Shown in pieces: positions 1 to 6,679 of a stretch of DNA of 10,000 nt (position 1 is its first letter; each line of letters starts with the position of its first letter). Below the pieces are notes generated by a model. It did not search any database. It was not told the DNA's origin and saw only the letters and a program-made list of their open reading frames with translations. The stretch lies in contig JAIWNQ010000042.1 in the NCBI GenBank assembly GCA_020216745.1, positions 1-10,000 on the forward strand, written 5' to 3'. Origin of the DNA: Candidatus Hydrogenedens sp. GTDB taxonomy: Bacteria; Hydrogenedentota; Hydrogenedentia; Hydrogenedentales; Hydrogenedentaceae. The position numbers and the translations under genes are program-made.

Positions 1-1
1 T

Positions 2-664
2 TTAACAATGCCTATGCAAATACAATTATTTAGCCATCCTTCCATACTTATTAATCCATTAGGTTTCCTTCATGTTAGTAATCATATAACATTAAATAAA
101 CCTATCCCTAAAGATAGCGTTATGGAAGCCTTTTGTTATATAGATTCCACCCAATTAGCAAAAAAAGGTATTGAAATCACGGTAAAAATAGTAATTAAAG
201 TAAATTCCGAACCATCATGGGAATGTAAAAGCACCTATCTTAAATTTTCGAAAAAATATAGAGATGAAGCGGGCAATGGAAAGAAACTATTTTCTTTTGA
301 ATCGTATGATAAATATGATGAAGAACATCATTGGTATGTATCGAGAAAAGACGCATTTTCATATGCTCGTGTCTCTGGAGATTACAATTTAATCCATCTT
401 TCTAAAATATTTGCCCGTATTACAGGATTACCCAAACCTATTATTCATGGGATGTTCTCAATTGGAAAGTGTCTCCATTATTTAAAATTAAATAGTCCAG
501 ATAAATTGCATTTTTACCATATATTCAAAGGACCTATTCCCTTAAATTCTAACTGCATTCTATGTATAAAGAACCTTCCACATGGTAAAAGATTTGACTT
601 GTTTGCCGAAAACAATCCACGTCCCTGCATTCAAGGAATATTATCAGAATCCCCACTCGAATAG
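2..664 (+). CDS. MaoC-like hot-dog fold acyl dehydratase/hydratase (5' end missing)
   Basis: This is probably an enoyl-CoA or enoyl-ACP hydratase/dehydratase of the MaoC family, which adds or removes water at a 2-enoyl thioester. Counting from the ATG at position 8, a SGDYNLIH segment at residues 123-130 matches the hydratase-2 pattern SGDxNPIH. The catalytic Asp125 and His130 are kept, with Leu in place of the usual Pro. An HGM triplet at 147-149 follows, as expected. The first ~90 residues resemble the end of the N-terminal hot-dog domain of two-domain MaoC proteins of ~280 residues. The frame is open to the window edge and no ribosome binding site is visible before the ATG, so I take the gene as truncated by the window, with perhaps 60-70 residues outside. 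It converges on hppA. The true substrate (fatty acid, polyketide or CoA catabolism) is not visible. Confidence 0.75.
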   Translation, partial: LTMPMQIQLFSHPSILINPLGFLHVSNHITLNKPIPKDSVMEAFCYIDSTQLAKKGIEITVKIVIKVNSEPSWECKSTYLKFSKKYRDEAGNGKKLFSFESYDKYDEEHHWYVSRKDAFSYARVSGDYNLIHLSKIFARITGLPKPIIHGMFSIGKCLHYLKLNSPDKLHFYHIFKGPIPLNSNCILCIKNLPHGKRFDLFAENNPRPCIQGILSESPLE

Positions 665-710
665 TAAAATCTTATCTCATAATTTCTCTTTTACAAATTT
701 AAAAAATTAA

Positions 711-737
711 AGGCACAGGAAAATGTTTCCTGTGCCT
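711..737 (-). terminator. Perfect 12-bp hairpin, terminator between convergent genes
   Basis: Arms 711-722 and 726-737 are perfectly complementary around a 3-nt ATG loop. Read leftward, the hairpin is followed by a T-rich stretch (complement of about 696-710), which makes it a good intrinsic terminator for hppA. Read rightward, the following bases (gactttatct) are only moderately T-rich, so it may also stop the MaoC-like transcript, less efficiently. It lies 27 nt beyond the hppA stop codon. Confidence 0.85.
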
Positions 738-763
738 GACTTTATCTCAACCAATATTTTTTA

Positions 764-2818
764 CTATATGAACAACGGGGCTAACACCAAAGCAATAACG
801 CACATTAACTTAATCAAAATATTAATAGAAGGTCCGGCAGTGTCTTTTAATGGGTCACCATAAGTATCACCGACAACTGCTGCTTTATGTGCTTCAGAAC
901 CTTTACCACCGAAATGACCTTCTTCGATGTATTTCTTTGCGTTATCCATGGCGCCACCACTGTTTGCCATTTGAATACCTAACATTACACCGGTTGTAAT
1001 AGAACCGACAAGAAATCCTGCCAGAGCAGGAGCTCCTAAACCGAAACCTATAACGACAGGGATTACAATGGCTAAAATTCCAGGAACCATCATACCTTTA
1101 ATAGCGGACTGTGTAGCAATATCTACACATTTCTTGCTATCAGGCATAACATCTTCTTTACCTTCTTTTAGTCCCGGTATTTCTTTAAATTGCCGTCTTA
1201 CTTCAGCGATTATCGCATAAGCATTTTTGCTTACAGCCCCGAATAATAACGAGCAAAAGACGAAAGGTATCATACCTCCAATCAAGCATCCTGCAAGGAT
1301 TTTCGGGTCAATCAAGGATACTTTTGAAGGGTCTAATTTAGCAGATAACATAAACGCACTTAATAAACCAATAGCTGCAAATGCAGCACTACCAATAGCG
1401 AAACCTTTCCCGATAGCGGCTGTAGTATTTCCGACAGCATCTAAGTTATCTGTAATTTTACGGACACTGGGGTCAAGACCTGACATTTCCGCAATACCAC
1501 CTGCATTGTCTGCGATGGGTCCATAAGCATCTACGGATAAAACCATTCCTGTTGTTGCAAGCATACCTAAGGAAGCAAGGGCTACACCATACATACCACC
1601 CACTTTGTATGCAAGGATAACAGCAAGAGCAAGAACAACCGTAGGAATAGCAGTGCTTAACATACCTATAGAAGTTCCACCGACCACTGCAACAGCCGGA
1701 CCAGATTGTGCTTCTTCTGCTAATTTCTGGACAGGTTTATATTTCCCAGAGGTAAAATATTCACTTGTAAATCCAACAATAACTCCTGAAATAATACCGA
1801 GAATACACGCTACTGGAGGTCCCCACCATTGATATGAAGTTCCATCTAATGTAAATTTTGTTCCAATCATATAACCCAATAAAAGAACACCGATAATTGT
1901 AAGTCCAGCACTTACATAGGTTCCCCACATCAAGGCACTTTGAGGGTCATTTTTAGCAAAGAATTTAACATAAAACACACCTATAACAGAGGCAACAATA
2001 CCAACTGCTGCGGTAAGGAATGGGAACGAAGTAACATACGTCGATTCACTCGCAGAGGCAACAGTAATCATACTTGCTACCGCTAAACTCGCAATGATTG
2101 ATTCAACATACGATTCTAATAAGTCGGCGCCTAAACCGGCGACATCGCCTACATTATCACCCACATTATCTGCGATAACCGCAGGATTACGTGGGTCGTC
2201 TTCAGGAATACCTGCTTCTACTTTACCGACAAGGTCAGCACCCATATCTGCACCTTTAGTATAAATACCTCCACCAGACCGTGCAAAAAGTGCTACCAAT
2301 GAGGCACCCATTGCATATCCATTAACAATTTGTGCTTCTCCATTAAATAATTTGTAAACGACAACTAAAAGAAAGGTCGCAATCCCAACTACACCTAATC
2401 CCATAACGGAACCACCACTGACAGCCACATCAATAGCCGCTTTTACGCCACCGACACGAGCCGCTTCTGTGGTTCTGGCATTGGAACGGGTAGCAATAAA
2501 CATACCTAAGAAACCTGCCATTGCACTGGCTACCGCACCTATGATAAATGCGATAGAAGTTTTCCACCCTAATGGCAAATCGGGTCTCATCTCACCCACA
2601 ATGGCAATTAATACCGCTATTATCAACACAGTAGCCATCACATAGCGATATTCGCGTAACAGGAAAGCGAGGGCACCTTCCTGAACCGCTTTTGAAATTC
2701 GCGCCATTTTTTCATTGCCCTGTGATTTTGTCAGTACATACTGAATCATATAGGCAACGACTAACAATGCAAGAACTGACGCCGCTCCTGCAATTTTTAA
2801 ATAACCTAATCCCATCAT
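764..2818 (-). CDS. hppA: K+-dependent membrane-bound ion-translocating pyrophosphatase
   Basis: This integral membrane pump hydrolyses cytoplasmic pyrophosphate and moves H+ and/or Na+ out across the membrane. At 684 residues it is within the family range, with many hydrophobic helices. Numbering is from the ATG at 2818. The signature GGGIYTKGADMGADL starts at 182, and the acidic pyrophosphate/Mg site (DDPRNP, then DNVGDNVGD) runs from about 207 to 225. The gate residues Asp232 and Lys658 (in DPLKDTAGPS) are present. Ala467 and Gly470 in GNTTAAIGKG mark the K+-dependent class; K+-independent enzymes have Lys and Thr there. Glutamates occur at both semi-conserved gate positions, Glu235 and Glu239, so ion specificity is uncertain. 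An ATG six codons upstream (2836) is possible, but it overlaps the Shine-Dalgarno site, so I prefer 2818. The gene follows rnc by 40 nt with no visible promoter between, so co-transcription is likely. Confidence 0.97.
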   Translation of the reverse strand: MMGLGYLKIAGAASVLALLVVAYMIQYVLTKSQGNEKMARISKAVQEGALAFLLREYRYVMATVLIIAVLIAIVGEMRPDLPLGWKTSIAFIIGAVASAMAGFLGMFIATRSNARTTEAARVGGVKAAIDVAVSGGSVMGLGVVGIATFLLVVVYKLFNGEAQIVNGYAMGASLVALFARSGGGIYTKGADMGADLVGKVEAGIPEDDPRNPAVIADNVGDNVGDVAGLGADLLESYVESIIASLAVASMITVASASESTYVTSFPFLTAAVGIVASVIGVFYVKFFAKNDPQSALMWGTYVSAGLTIIGVLLLGYMIGTKFTLDGTSYQWWGPPVACILGIISGVIVGFTSEYFTSGKYKPVQKLAEEAQSGPAVAVVGGTSIGMLSTAIPTVVLALAVILAYKVGGMYGVALASLGMLATTGMVLSVDAYGPIADNAGGIAEMSGLDPSVRKITDNLDAVGNTTAAIGKGFAIGSAAFAAIGLLSAFMLSAKLDPSKVSLIDPKILAGCLIGGMIPFVFCSLLFGAVSKNAYAIIAEVRRQFKEIPGLKEGKEDVMPDSKKCVDIATQSAIKGMMVPGILAIVIPVVIGFGLGAPALAGFLVGSITTGVMLGIQMANSGGAMDNAKKYIEEGHFGGKGSEAHKAAVVGDTYGDPLKDTAGPSINILIKLMCVIALVLAPLFI

Positions 2819-2826
2819 ACAATATA

Positions 2827-2833
2827 CTCCTTT
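2827..2833 (-). promoter_or_regulatory. Ribosome binding site of hppA, decides the start
   Basis: AAAGGAG on the minus strand lies 8 nt before the ATG at 2818. The upstream in-frame ATG at 2836 directly abuts this motif and has no comparable site of its own, so 2818 is the better start. Confidence 0.75.
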
Positions 2834-2858
2834 CATCGTTTGTGTTTTTGTTTATACT

Positions 2859-3650
2859 TTATCTACGTTCTTTAAAAGACTTTCCTACTTTATCTCTATA
2901 TTTTTCTTCATCCTTTTTTATTACTTTTTTATTATTTAGTGTCATTTGGTAAAGAGCCATCGCATTCTGGGCTGCATTATGAGATGCTATCTTCTTTGAC
3001 TTACCTTCTCCAAAAGCAATCGGCTCATTATTTATAAAAACAACGACCTTAAATAATTTCTGATGTTCGGGTCCTTCTTCTTCAATAACCCTGTATTCAG
3101 GATTAGAAAAGTGATATTTATGACAGAATTCTTGAAGAACCGTTTTTGAATCTTTCTGCACCTCCAAAACCTTTTCTAACTGACTACGAAAAATTTTGTA
3201 AATAAACTTTTTAACCCGTGCCCAGCCTTGATCAATATATAAAGCTCCAACAAATGCCTCTAATGCATCTTCAAGGATAGAATCCTTATTTCTCCCACCT
3301 GAAGATTCTTCTCCCTTACTCATCAGGATAATATCCGAAAGTTTAATCTCTCTGGCTATATTACTTAAGGATTGACTTTTAATAATTGCAGTGTGCATCA
3401 AAGTCAATTCACCAGGAGATGAATTGGGTTTTAGTTTATAAATATATTCTGCAATTGCTAATCCCAAAACGGCATCACCTAAAAATTCTAATGATTCAAA
3501 CATACATCTACCTGATAGATTTTTATTTGCATATAAAGAACTATGTGTAAGTGCCATCTTAAATAAGTTTACATCCTTGGGTTTGAATCTCAATTTTCTT
3601 GCCCAAGATAAAAATAAAGATTCCCAATTACCCTCGTTCTCTATTTCCAT
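2859..3650 (-). CDS. rnc: Ribonuclease III
   Basis: This is the double-strand-specific endoribonuclease that processes rRNA precursors and structured mRNAs, cytoplasmic and active as a dimer. Numbering is from the ATG at 3650 (263 residues). The catalytic domain holds the signature ESLEFLGDAVL with Glu52, Glu55 and Asp59, and the second metal-binding group Asp128 and Glu131 in LEDALEAFVGAL. These match E. coli E38, E41, D45, D114 and E117. A double-stranded-RNA-binding domain spans about 167-235, including the GEGKSKKIASHNAAQNA helix. A charged, Lys/Arg-rich tail of ~28 residues makes it longer than the usual ~230 residues. The frame could open at a GTG at 3710, adding 20 residues, but a good promoter -10 lies at 3689-3694, inside that extension, so the ATG at 3650 is preferred although its Shine-Dalgarno is weak. 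hppA follows 40 nt downstream. Confidence 0.96.
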   Translation of the reverse strand: MEIENEGNWESLFLSWARKLRFKPKDVNLFKMALTHSSLYANKNLSGRCMFESLEFLGDAVLGLAIAEYIYKLKPNSSPGELTLMHTAIIKSQSLSNIAREIKLSDIILMSKGEESSGGRNKDSILEDALEAFVGALYIDQGWARVKKFIYKIFRSQLEKVLEVQKDSKTVLQEFCHKYHFSNPEYRVIEEEGPEHQKLFKVVVFINNEPIAFGEGKSKKIASHNAAQNAMALYQMTLNNKKVIKKDEEKYRDKVGKSFKERR

Positions 3651-3688
3651 AATATTAATACTTATGAGATTAAAAACATAACTTCTAT

Positions 3689-3718
3689 ATTTTATCAGAT
3701 TTAGATACACATATCCAA
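3689..3718 (-). promoter_or_regulatory. Candidate sigma-70 promoter of rnc(-hppA)
   Basis: On the minus strand a -35-like TTGGAT (3713-3718) is followed after 18 nt by TAAAAT (3689-3694), preceded by TGA, giving an extended -10 (TGnTAAAAT). Transcription would begin near 3682, leaving a leader of roughly 32 nt before the ATG at 3650. The -35 is weak; the extended -10 carries most of the support. Confidence 0.5.
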
Positions 3719-3740
3719 CTTGGAAAACGAATACAAAATA

Positions 3741-3774
3741 AAATTGCCTGTGAATATCTATTCACAGGCAATTT
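3741..3774 (-). terminator. Intrinsic terminator of acpP
   Basis: Perfect 14-bp arms at 3741-3754 and 3761-3774 enclose a 6-nt loop. Read leftward it is followed by a T-rich tract (complement of 3721-3740, starting TATTTTGTATT). It lies 23 nt past the acpP stop, so acpP is probably a single-gene transcript and rnc needs its own promoter. Confidence 0.85.
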
Positions 3775-3797
3775 ACTTAACGTAAGATATATAACTT

Positions 3798-4040
3798 TTA
3801 CTTCATTCTGGATTGAACATATCTAATCGCATCACCTACTGTAATAATCTGATTAGCATCATCATCCAATTGGATGTTAAATTCTTCTTCCAGTGTCATT
3901 AATAATTCAGTCAAATCGAGCGAATCCGCTCCAAGGTCTTCTATGAAACGCGCCTCATCCGTGACCTCGTCAAGTGAACGGTTCAAACGGTTGGCGATAA
4001 TTTCCTTTATCTTACCAATCAAAATAGTTGTATCCGCCAT
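3798..4040 (-). CDS. acpP: Acyl carrier protein
   Basis: This is the small acidic carrier of growing acyl chains in type II fatty acid synthesis. It carries the chain on a 4'-phosphopantetheine arm. Counting from the ATG at 4040 it has 80 residues, the normal size. The attachment motif GADSLDLTELLM places the modified serine at Ser40. The following helix II (ELLMTLEEEFNIQLDDD) is strongly acidic, and the C-terminal TVGDAIRYV helix is typical. The ORF extends six codons further to an ATG at 4058, but that stretch contains the Shine-Dalgarno sequence, so 4040 is the start. In many bacteria acpP is followed by fabF and then rnc. Here fabF is absent and a terminator separates acpP from rnc. It has its own strong promoter, as expected for a highly expressed protein. 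Confidence 0.97.
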   Translation of the reverse strand: MADTTILIGKIKEIIANRLNRSLDEVTDEARFIEDLGADSLDLTELLMTLEEEFNIQLDDDANQIITVGDAIRYVQSRMK

Positions 4041-4045
4041 CCTTA

Positions 4046-4055
4046 CACCTCCTTT
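4046..4055 (-). promoter_or_regulatory. Strong ribosome binding site of acpP, decides the start
   Basis: AAAGGAGGTG on the minus strand is a near-full anti-16S match whose GGAGG core lies 7 nt before the ATG at 4040. It rules in favour of that ATG over the in-frame ATG at 4058, which overlaps it. Confidence 0.85.
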
Positions 4056-4101
4056 CATACTCTTTTAAGTTAAATAGGTTTAATCATAAATGCCCGTAAC
4101 T

Positions 4102-4131
4102 ATTCTAACATGGATATATGTTAAATGTCAA
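4102..4131 (-). promoter_or_regulatory. Strong sigma-70 promoter of acpP
   Basis: On the minus strand a perfect -35 TTGACA (4126-4131) is followed after 18 nt by TAGAAT (4102-4107; 5 of 6 matches to TATAAT), with an extended TGT just before it. Transcription would start near 4095, giving a leader of about 55 nt. This is the best promoter match in the window. Confidence 0.8.
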
Positions 4132-4345
4132 ACATTTTAGTTTCTAACAATAATAATATTCATCACCTATTTAAACCTCAAATAAACAAAAAGGTTTCAT
4201 TAAAATTCTGCTGATTGCTCGTTATTTTGTGTTATAACCGACTCTTATAAAACAATTAGGAGAGAGAGGTTGCATATTCACTTATTATTTAGTATTATTG
4301 TAATAACAAATTTAATTTAAACCCTCAAAAAATAAGGAGAATTTT
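4132..4345. other. AT-rich divergent intergenic stretch
   Basis: Together with 4041-4131 this separates acpP from the oxidoreductase by about 305 nt. I see no coding frame worth calling. It holds a weak 6-bp inverted repeat (AAACCT at 4173-4178, AGGTTT at 4192-4197) and a weak rightward promoter candidate listed separately. No known riboswitch or RNA gene was recognised. Confidence 0.5.
4270..4298 (+). promoter_or_regulatory. Weak promoter candidate for the Gfo/Idh/MocA gene
   Basis: TTGCAT (4270-4275) and TATTAT (4293-4298) are 17 nt apart, 47 nt before the start codon. The -10 matches 5 of 6 and the -35 only 3 of 6. In such AT-rich DNA this can arise by chance. Confidence 0.35.
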
Positions 4346-5596
4346 ATGAGCAATTTCAAATTAGGGTTTATCGGTGCAGGTTTTATTGCCCGTTTTCAGA
4401 CAAAAGCATTACAAAGCGTTCGCGATGTTGAACTTGCTGGAGTTTATGCATTAAAAGGTGCCTCTGAACTTTCTACATTATCAAAAAGACTCGGAGTCGG
4501 AGATTGTAAAGTATATAAAAATATAAAAGACCTCTGCTTTAATGTAGATGCGGTGGCTATTTTTGCCCCCAATTTTGCAAGGTTAGAAATTATGGGCAAC
4601 ATTGCCGAAGCTGTAAAAGCGGGCGCACCCATTAAAGGAATTATCTGCGAAAAACCATTAGGAAGAACGGTCAAAGAGGCTGTGGAGTTAGTATCTATTG
4701 CTAAATCAACCAAATTACCGACTGCTTACTTTGAAAATCAACTACATATGAAAGCAATCCGTAGTCAAAAATCACAATTAGCCCATGTAGAATCTGTAAT
4801 GGGACCTATTGCCTTAGCACGTTCATCTGAAGAACATTCTGGACCTCATGAAGGATGGTTCTGGGACCCAACAAGACAGGGTGGTGGTGTCCTTTGTGAT
4901 ATGGGTTGTCACAGCATTGCTTGCTGTTGGTATGTTTTAACACCTCAAGGAAAACCTGTTACATATCTTAAACCCATTAGCGTCTCCGCAGAGGTAGGTT
5001 TACTTAAATGGGGTTTGCCTTATTGGCGTAAACAATTACTAAAAAAGACAGGCGTTGATTACAGCAAAACACCTGGCGAAGATTTTGCAACAGGCATTAT
5101 TACCTTCCAAAATCCAAAAACAGGTCAATTAGTTAAAGGGCAATTTACGAATTCCTGGATGTATGACAAACAAGGGTTAAGACTTATGATGGACGGTTTA
5201 GGTCCAGGATATGCTTTTGAATTTAATTCGCAAATGTCATCTTTGCAAGTATTCATTGGAGACTCTGCAGCAGAAGCAGTGGCAGATGCAGAATCAGCCC
5301 TTGAAAAATCCACTGCAAGCCGAGGCTTATTAATTGTAGAACCCAATGAACCCGACTTATACGGATATGTAGACGAAATTTGTGACGCTGTAAATGCATT
5401 TCAAAAAGGAAAGGACGCCTTCTTAAATTTCGAGTATGGATTAGAAATAACTAAGCTTTGCCAAGCGGCCTATATGTCTGCAGAACAAAAACGAGTCATC
5501 GACCTTACAGATAAAAATACCCAAAAAGACCTACAAAATTACGTCTCACTTATCGCACAGGGAAAAGGTAAAGAAGTATTACCTATCATTGATTAA
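4346..5596 (+). CDS. Gfo/Idh/MocA family NAD(P)-dependent oxidoreductase
   Basis: This is a dehydrogenase/reductase of the glucose-fructose oxidoreductase / inositol dehydrogenase family, which usually oxidises or reduces a hydroxyl of a sugar, inositol or related polyol. In the 416 residues, the Rossmann glycine motif GFIGAGFIA lies at 7-15. The family EKP triad is at Glu102-Lys103-Pro104 (CEKPLGRTVKEA). The substrate-domain segment GGGVLCDMGCHS (179-190) carries Asp185 and His189, the usual active-site His position. No signal peptide is present, so it is probably cytoplasmic. AAGGAG lies 6 nt before the ATG. It stands alone: divergent from acpP and about 356 nt before the next gene, with no convincing terminator. 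The substrate cannot be told. An amino-sugar or ketose pathway with the downstream aminotransferase/transketolase genes is possible but unproven. Confidence 0.93.
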   Translation: MSNFKLGFIGAGFIARFQTKALQSVRDVELAGVYALKGASELSTLSKRLGVGDCKVYKNIKDLCFNVDAVAIFAPNFARLEIMGNIAEAVKAGAPIKGIICEKPLGRTVKEAVELVSIAKSTKLPTAYFENQLHMKAIRSQKSQLAHVESVMGPIALARSSEEHSGPHEGWFWDPTRQGGGVLCDMGCHSIACCWYVLTPQGKPVTYLKPISVSAEVGLLKWGLPYWRKQLLKKTGVDYSKTPGEDFATGIITFQNPKTGQLVKGQFTNSWMYDKQGLRLMMDGLGPGYAFEFNSQMSSLQVFIGDSAAEAVADAESALEKSTASRGLLIVEPNEPDLYGYVDEICDAVNAFQKGKDAFLNFEYGLEITKLCQAAYMSAEQKRVIDLTDKNTQKDLQNYVSLIAQGKGKEVLPIID

Positions 5597-5875
5597 AATA
5601 TTTCTTATTTAATCACTAACTCTAAAAATAATAATTTAAAAAATTATCGATATAAGACATCAACATACAACCCAATAAGTAATAGAAGATTTACATTTTT
5701 TTGTGTTCATTCGTTTGTTACGAATAAAGCTATATATCCAAAGTTTACAAATGTTTTTAACATTGATAAACAAATCGTAGTTTAGTTCCATATATTCCTA
5801 AAATCCTTACAAAGATGTAATTTAAACTACAAATAAAAACAGGCATTCAACAGTGAGGATGTATCTATTTAATAG

Positions 5876-5906
5876 TTGAAATGTTAAGAAATTGATTGTT
5901 TATAAT
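5876..5906 (+). promoter_or_regulatory. Promoter candidate for the acyltransferase gene
   Basis: A perfect -10 TATAAT (5901-5906) is preceded by TTGAAA (5876-5881) at a long spacing of 19 nt. Transcription would begin near 5913, about 40 nt before the ATG at 5953. The -10 is convincing; the -35 spacing is not ideal. Confidence 0.5.
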
Positions 5907-5940
5907 ATAACTGTTAGGTGTCAAACTATTGTTAATTTAT

Positions 5941-5946
5941 AAAGGA
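5941..5946 (+). promoter_or_regulatory. Ribosome binding site of the acyltransferase, decides the start
   Basis: AAAGGA lies 6 nt before the ATG at 5953. The frame is open upstream to a TTG at 5929, but that start would place this motif inside the coding region, so 5953 is preferred. Confidence 0.65.
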
Positions 5947-5952
5947 TATGTT

Positions 5953-6573
5953 ATGGTCAAGGCACGTACGGGAAAAGTGAATATCATATTATGTCTTGGT
6001 GCACGGTTTATATTGTGGTGTTTAGGTTGGAAAGCTCAAGGTCCTCCACCTCCCTATCCAAAATATGTCGCTATTTTTGCACCACATACATCAAATTGGG
6101 ATGGTATTGTAGGAATTTTGTGCACATTTGCGTTACGAGTTCGTGGCAACTGGTTAGGAAAAGGTTCCCTGTTTAAAGGTGTATTTGGATGGTTTCTTAA
6201 AAAAATAGGTGGAATTCCTGTTGAACGTTCTTCTCCTCATCGGCTGGTAGAGGTTGCAGTAGAATTGTTTAATAACAATGATAATTTTGTTTTAGGTATT
6301 GCACCAGAAGGAACCCGTTTTTTTAGTGACCATTGGAAAAGTGGATTTTACCAAATAGCATACCAGGCAAAGGTTCCTATTGTATTAGGCTTCTGGGATT
6401 ACCGAACAAAACGAGTAGGAAATTCTGGCATTGCATTCATTCCGACAGGAAACGTTGAAGAAGACCTAAAAATTATCCGCGAGACATATGACAAATTTCT
6501 TCCTAAATATCCAGAACATCGAAGTATTATTCAATTCAAAGACTTTTCAAAAGATAAGCCAAAAGAAACGTAG
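5953..6573 (+). CDS. PlsC-like lysophospholipid / 1-acylglycerol-3-phosphate acyltransferase
   Basis: This protein probably transfers an acyl chain to a lysophospholipid or similar acceptor at the inner membrane face. Counting from the ATG at 5953 it has 206 residues, a usual size for short PlsC-domain proteins. Motif I, HTSNWD (His45 to Asp50, the HX4D catalytic pair), is intact. GKGSLFKG (69-76) and GIPVERS (87-93) follow, and the acceptor-binding motif APEGTR is at 117-122. A short hydrophobic N-terminal segment (about 9-26) could anchor it to the membrane. A TTG start at 5929 would add eight residues but lacks a proper ribosome binding site. It stands between two AT-rich gaps, about 106 nt before the SCP2-like gene, and may be transcribed separately. 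The acyl donor (acyl-ACP or acyl-CoA) and exact acceptor are not visible; the PlsC family has many unassigned branches. Confidence 0.85.
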   Translation: MVKARTGKVNIILCLGARFILWCLGWKAQGPPPPYPKYVAIFAPHTSNWDGIVGILCTFALRVRGNWLGKGSLFKGVFGWFLKKIGGIPVERSSPHRLVEVAVELFNNNDNFVLGIAPEGTRFFSDHWKSGFYQIAYQAKVPIVLGFWDYRTKRVGNSGIAFIPTGNVEEDLKIIRETYDKFLPKYPEHRSIIQFKDFSKDKPKET

Positions 6574-6608
6574 TTTTATTTTCCACAAACTAAAAACTCA
6601 ATAAAAAC

Positions 6609-6637
6609 TTGTAAAATTAGTTATAAATTTGTAATAT
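6609..6637 (+). promoter_or_regulatory. Candidate promoter of the SCP2-like/aminotransferase/transketolase operon
   Basis: TTGTAA (6609-6614; 4 of 6) and TAATAT (6632-6637; 4 of 6) are 17 nt apart, ending 42 nt before the ATG at 6680. The surrounding sequence is very A/T-rich, so several overlapping -10 choices exist. Confidence 0.35.
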
Positions 6638-6679
6638 TATTACTCTGTAAAACCAATTTTAATTAAAAGGAATCAGATT

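Larger units (their letters stand above)
5597..5952. other. Long AT-rich intergenic region
   Basis: About 356 nt without a supportable gene. It contains a 7-bp all-A/T hairpin (5631-5647) with no T tract, a 6-bp inverted repeat ATTCGT/ACGAAT (5709-5714, 5720-5725), and an 8-bp inverted repeat GTAGTTTA/TAAACTAC (5777-5784, 5823-5830) 38 nt apart. A promoter candidate sits near its right end. None of the repeats is strong enough to name as an operator. Confidence 0.5.

Noticed and set aside
1227..1832. Two rightward open frames (1227-1526, 1605-1832) opposite hppA
   Set aside because: They are antisense shadows of a clearly coding gene with no ribosome binding site or family resemblance.
3651..3710. 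GTG start giving a 20-residue longer RNase III
   Set aside because: The region contains an extended -10 promoter and the added residues do not resemble the family N-terminus.
5591..5614. GATTAAA/TTTAATC inverted repeat at the end of the Gfo/Idh/MocA gene as a terminator
   Set aside because: Short all-A/T-rich stem with a 10-nt loop and no T tract. It overlaps the stop codon and would be unstable.
5777..5830. 8-bp inverted repeat with a 38-nt interior as an operator or structured RNA
   Set aside because: A stem this short and AT-rich is expected by chance in this DNA, and it lies upstream of the likely transcription start.
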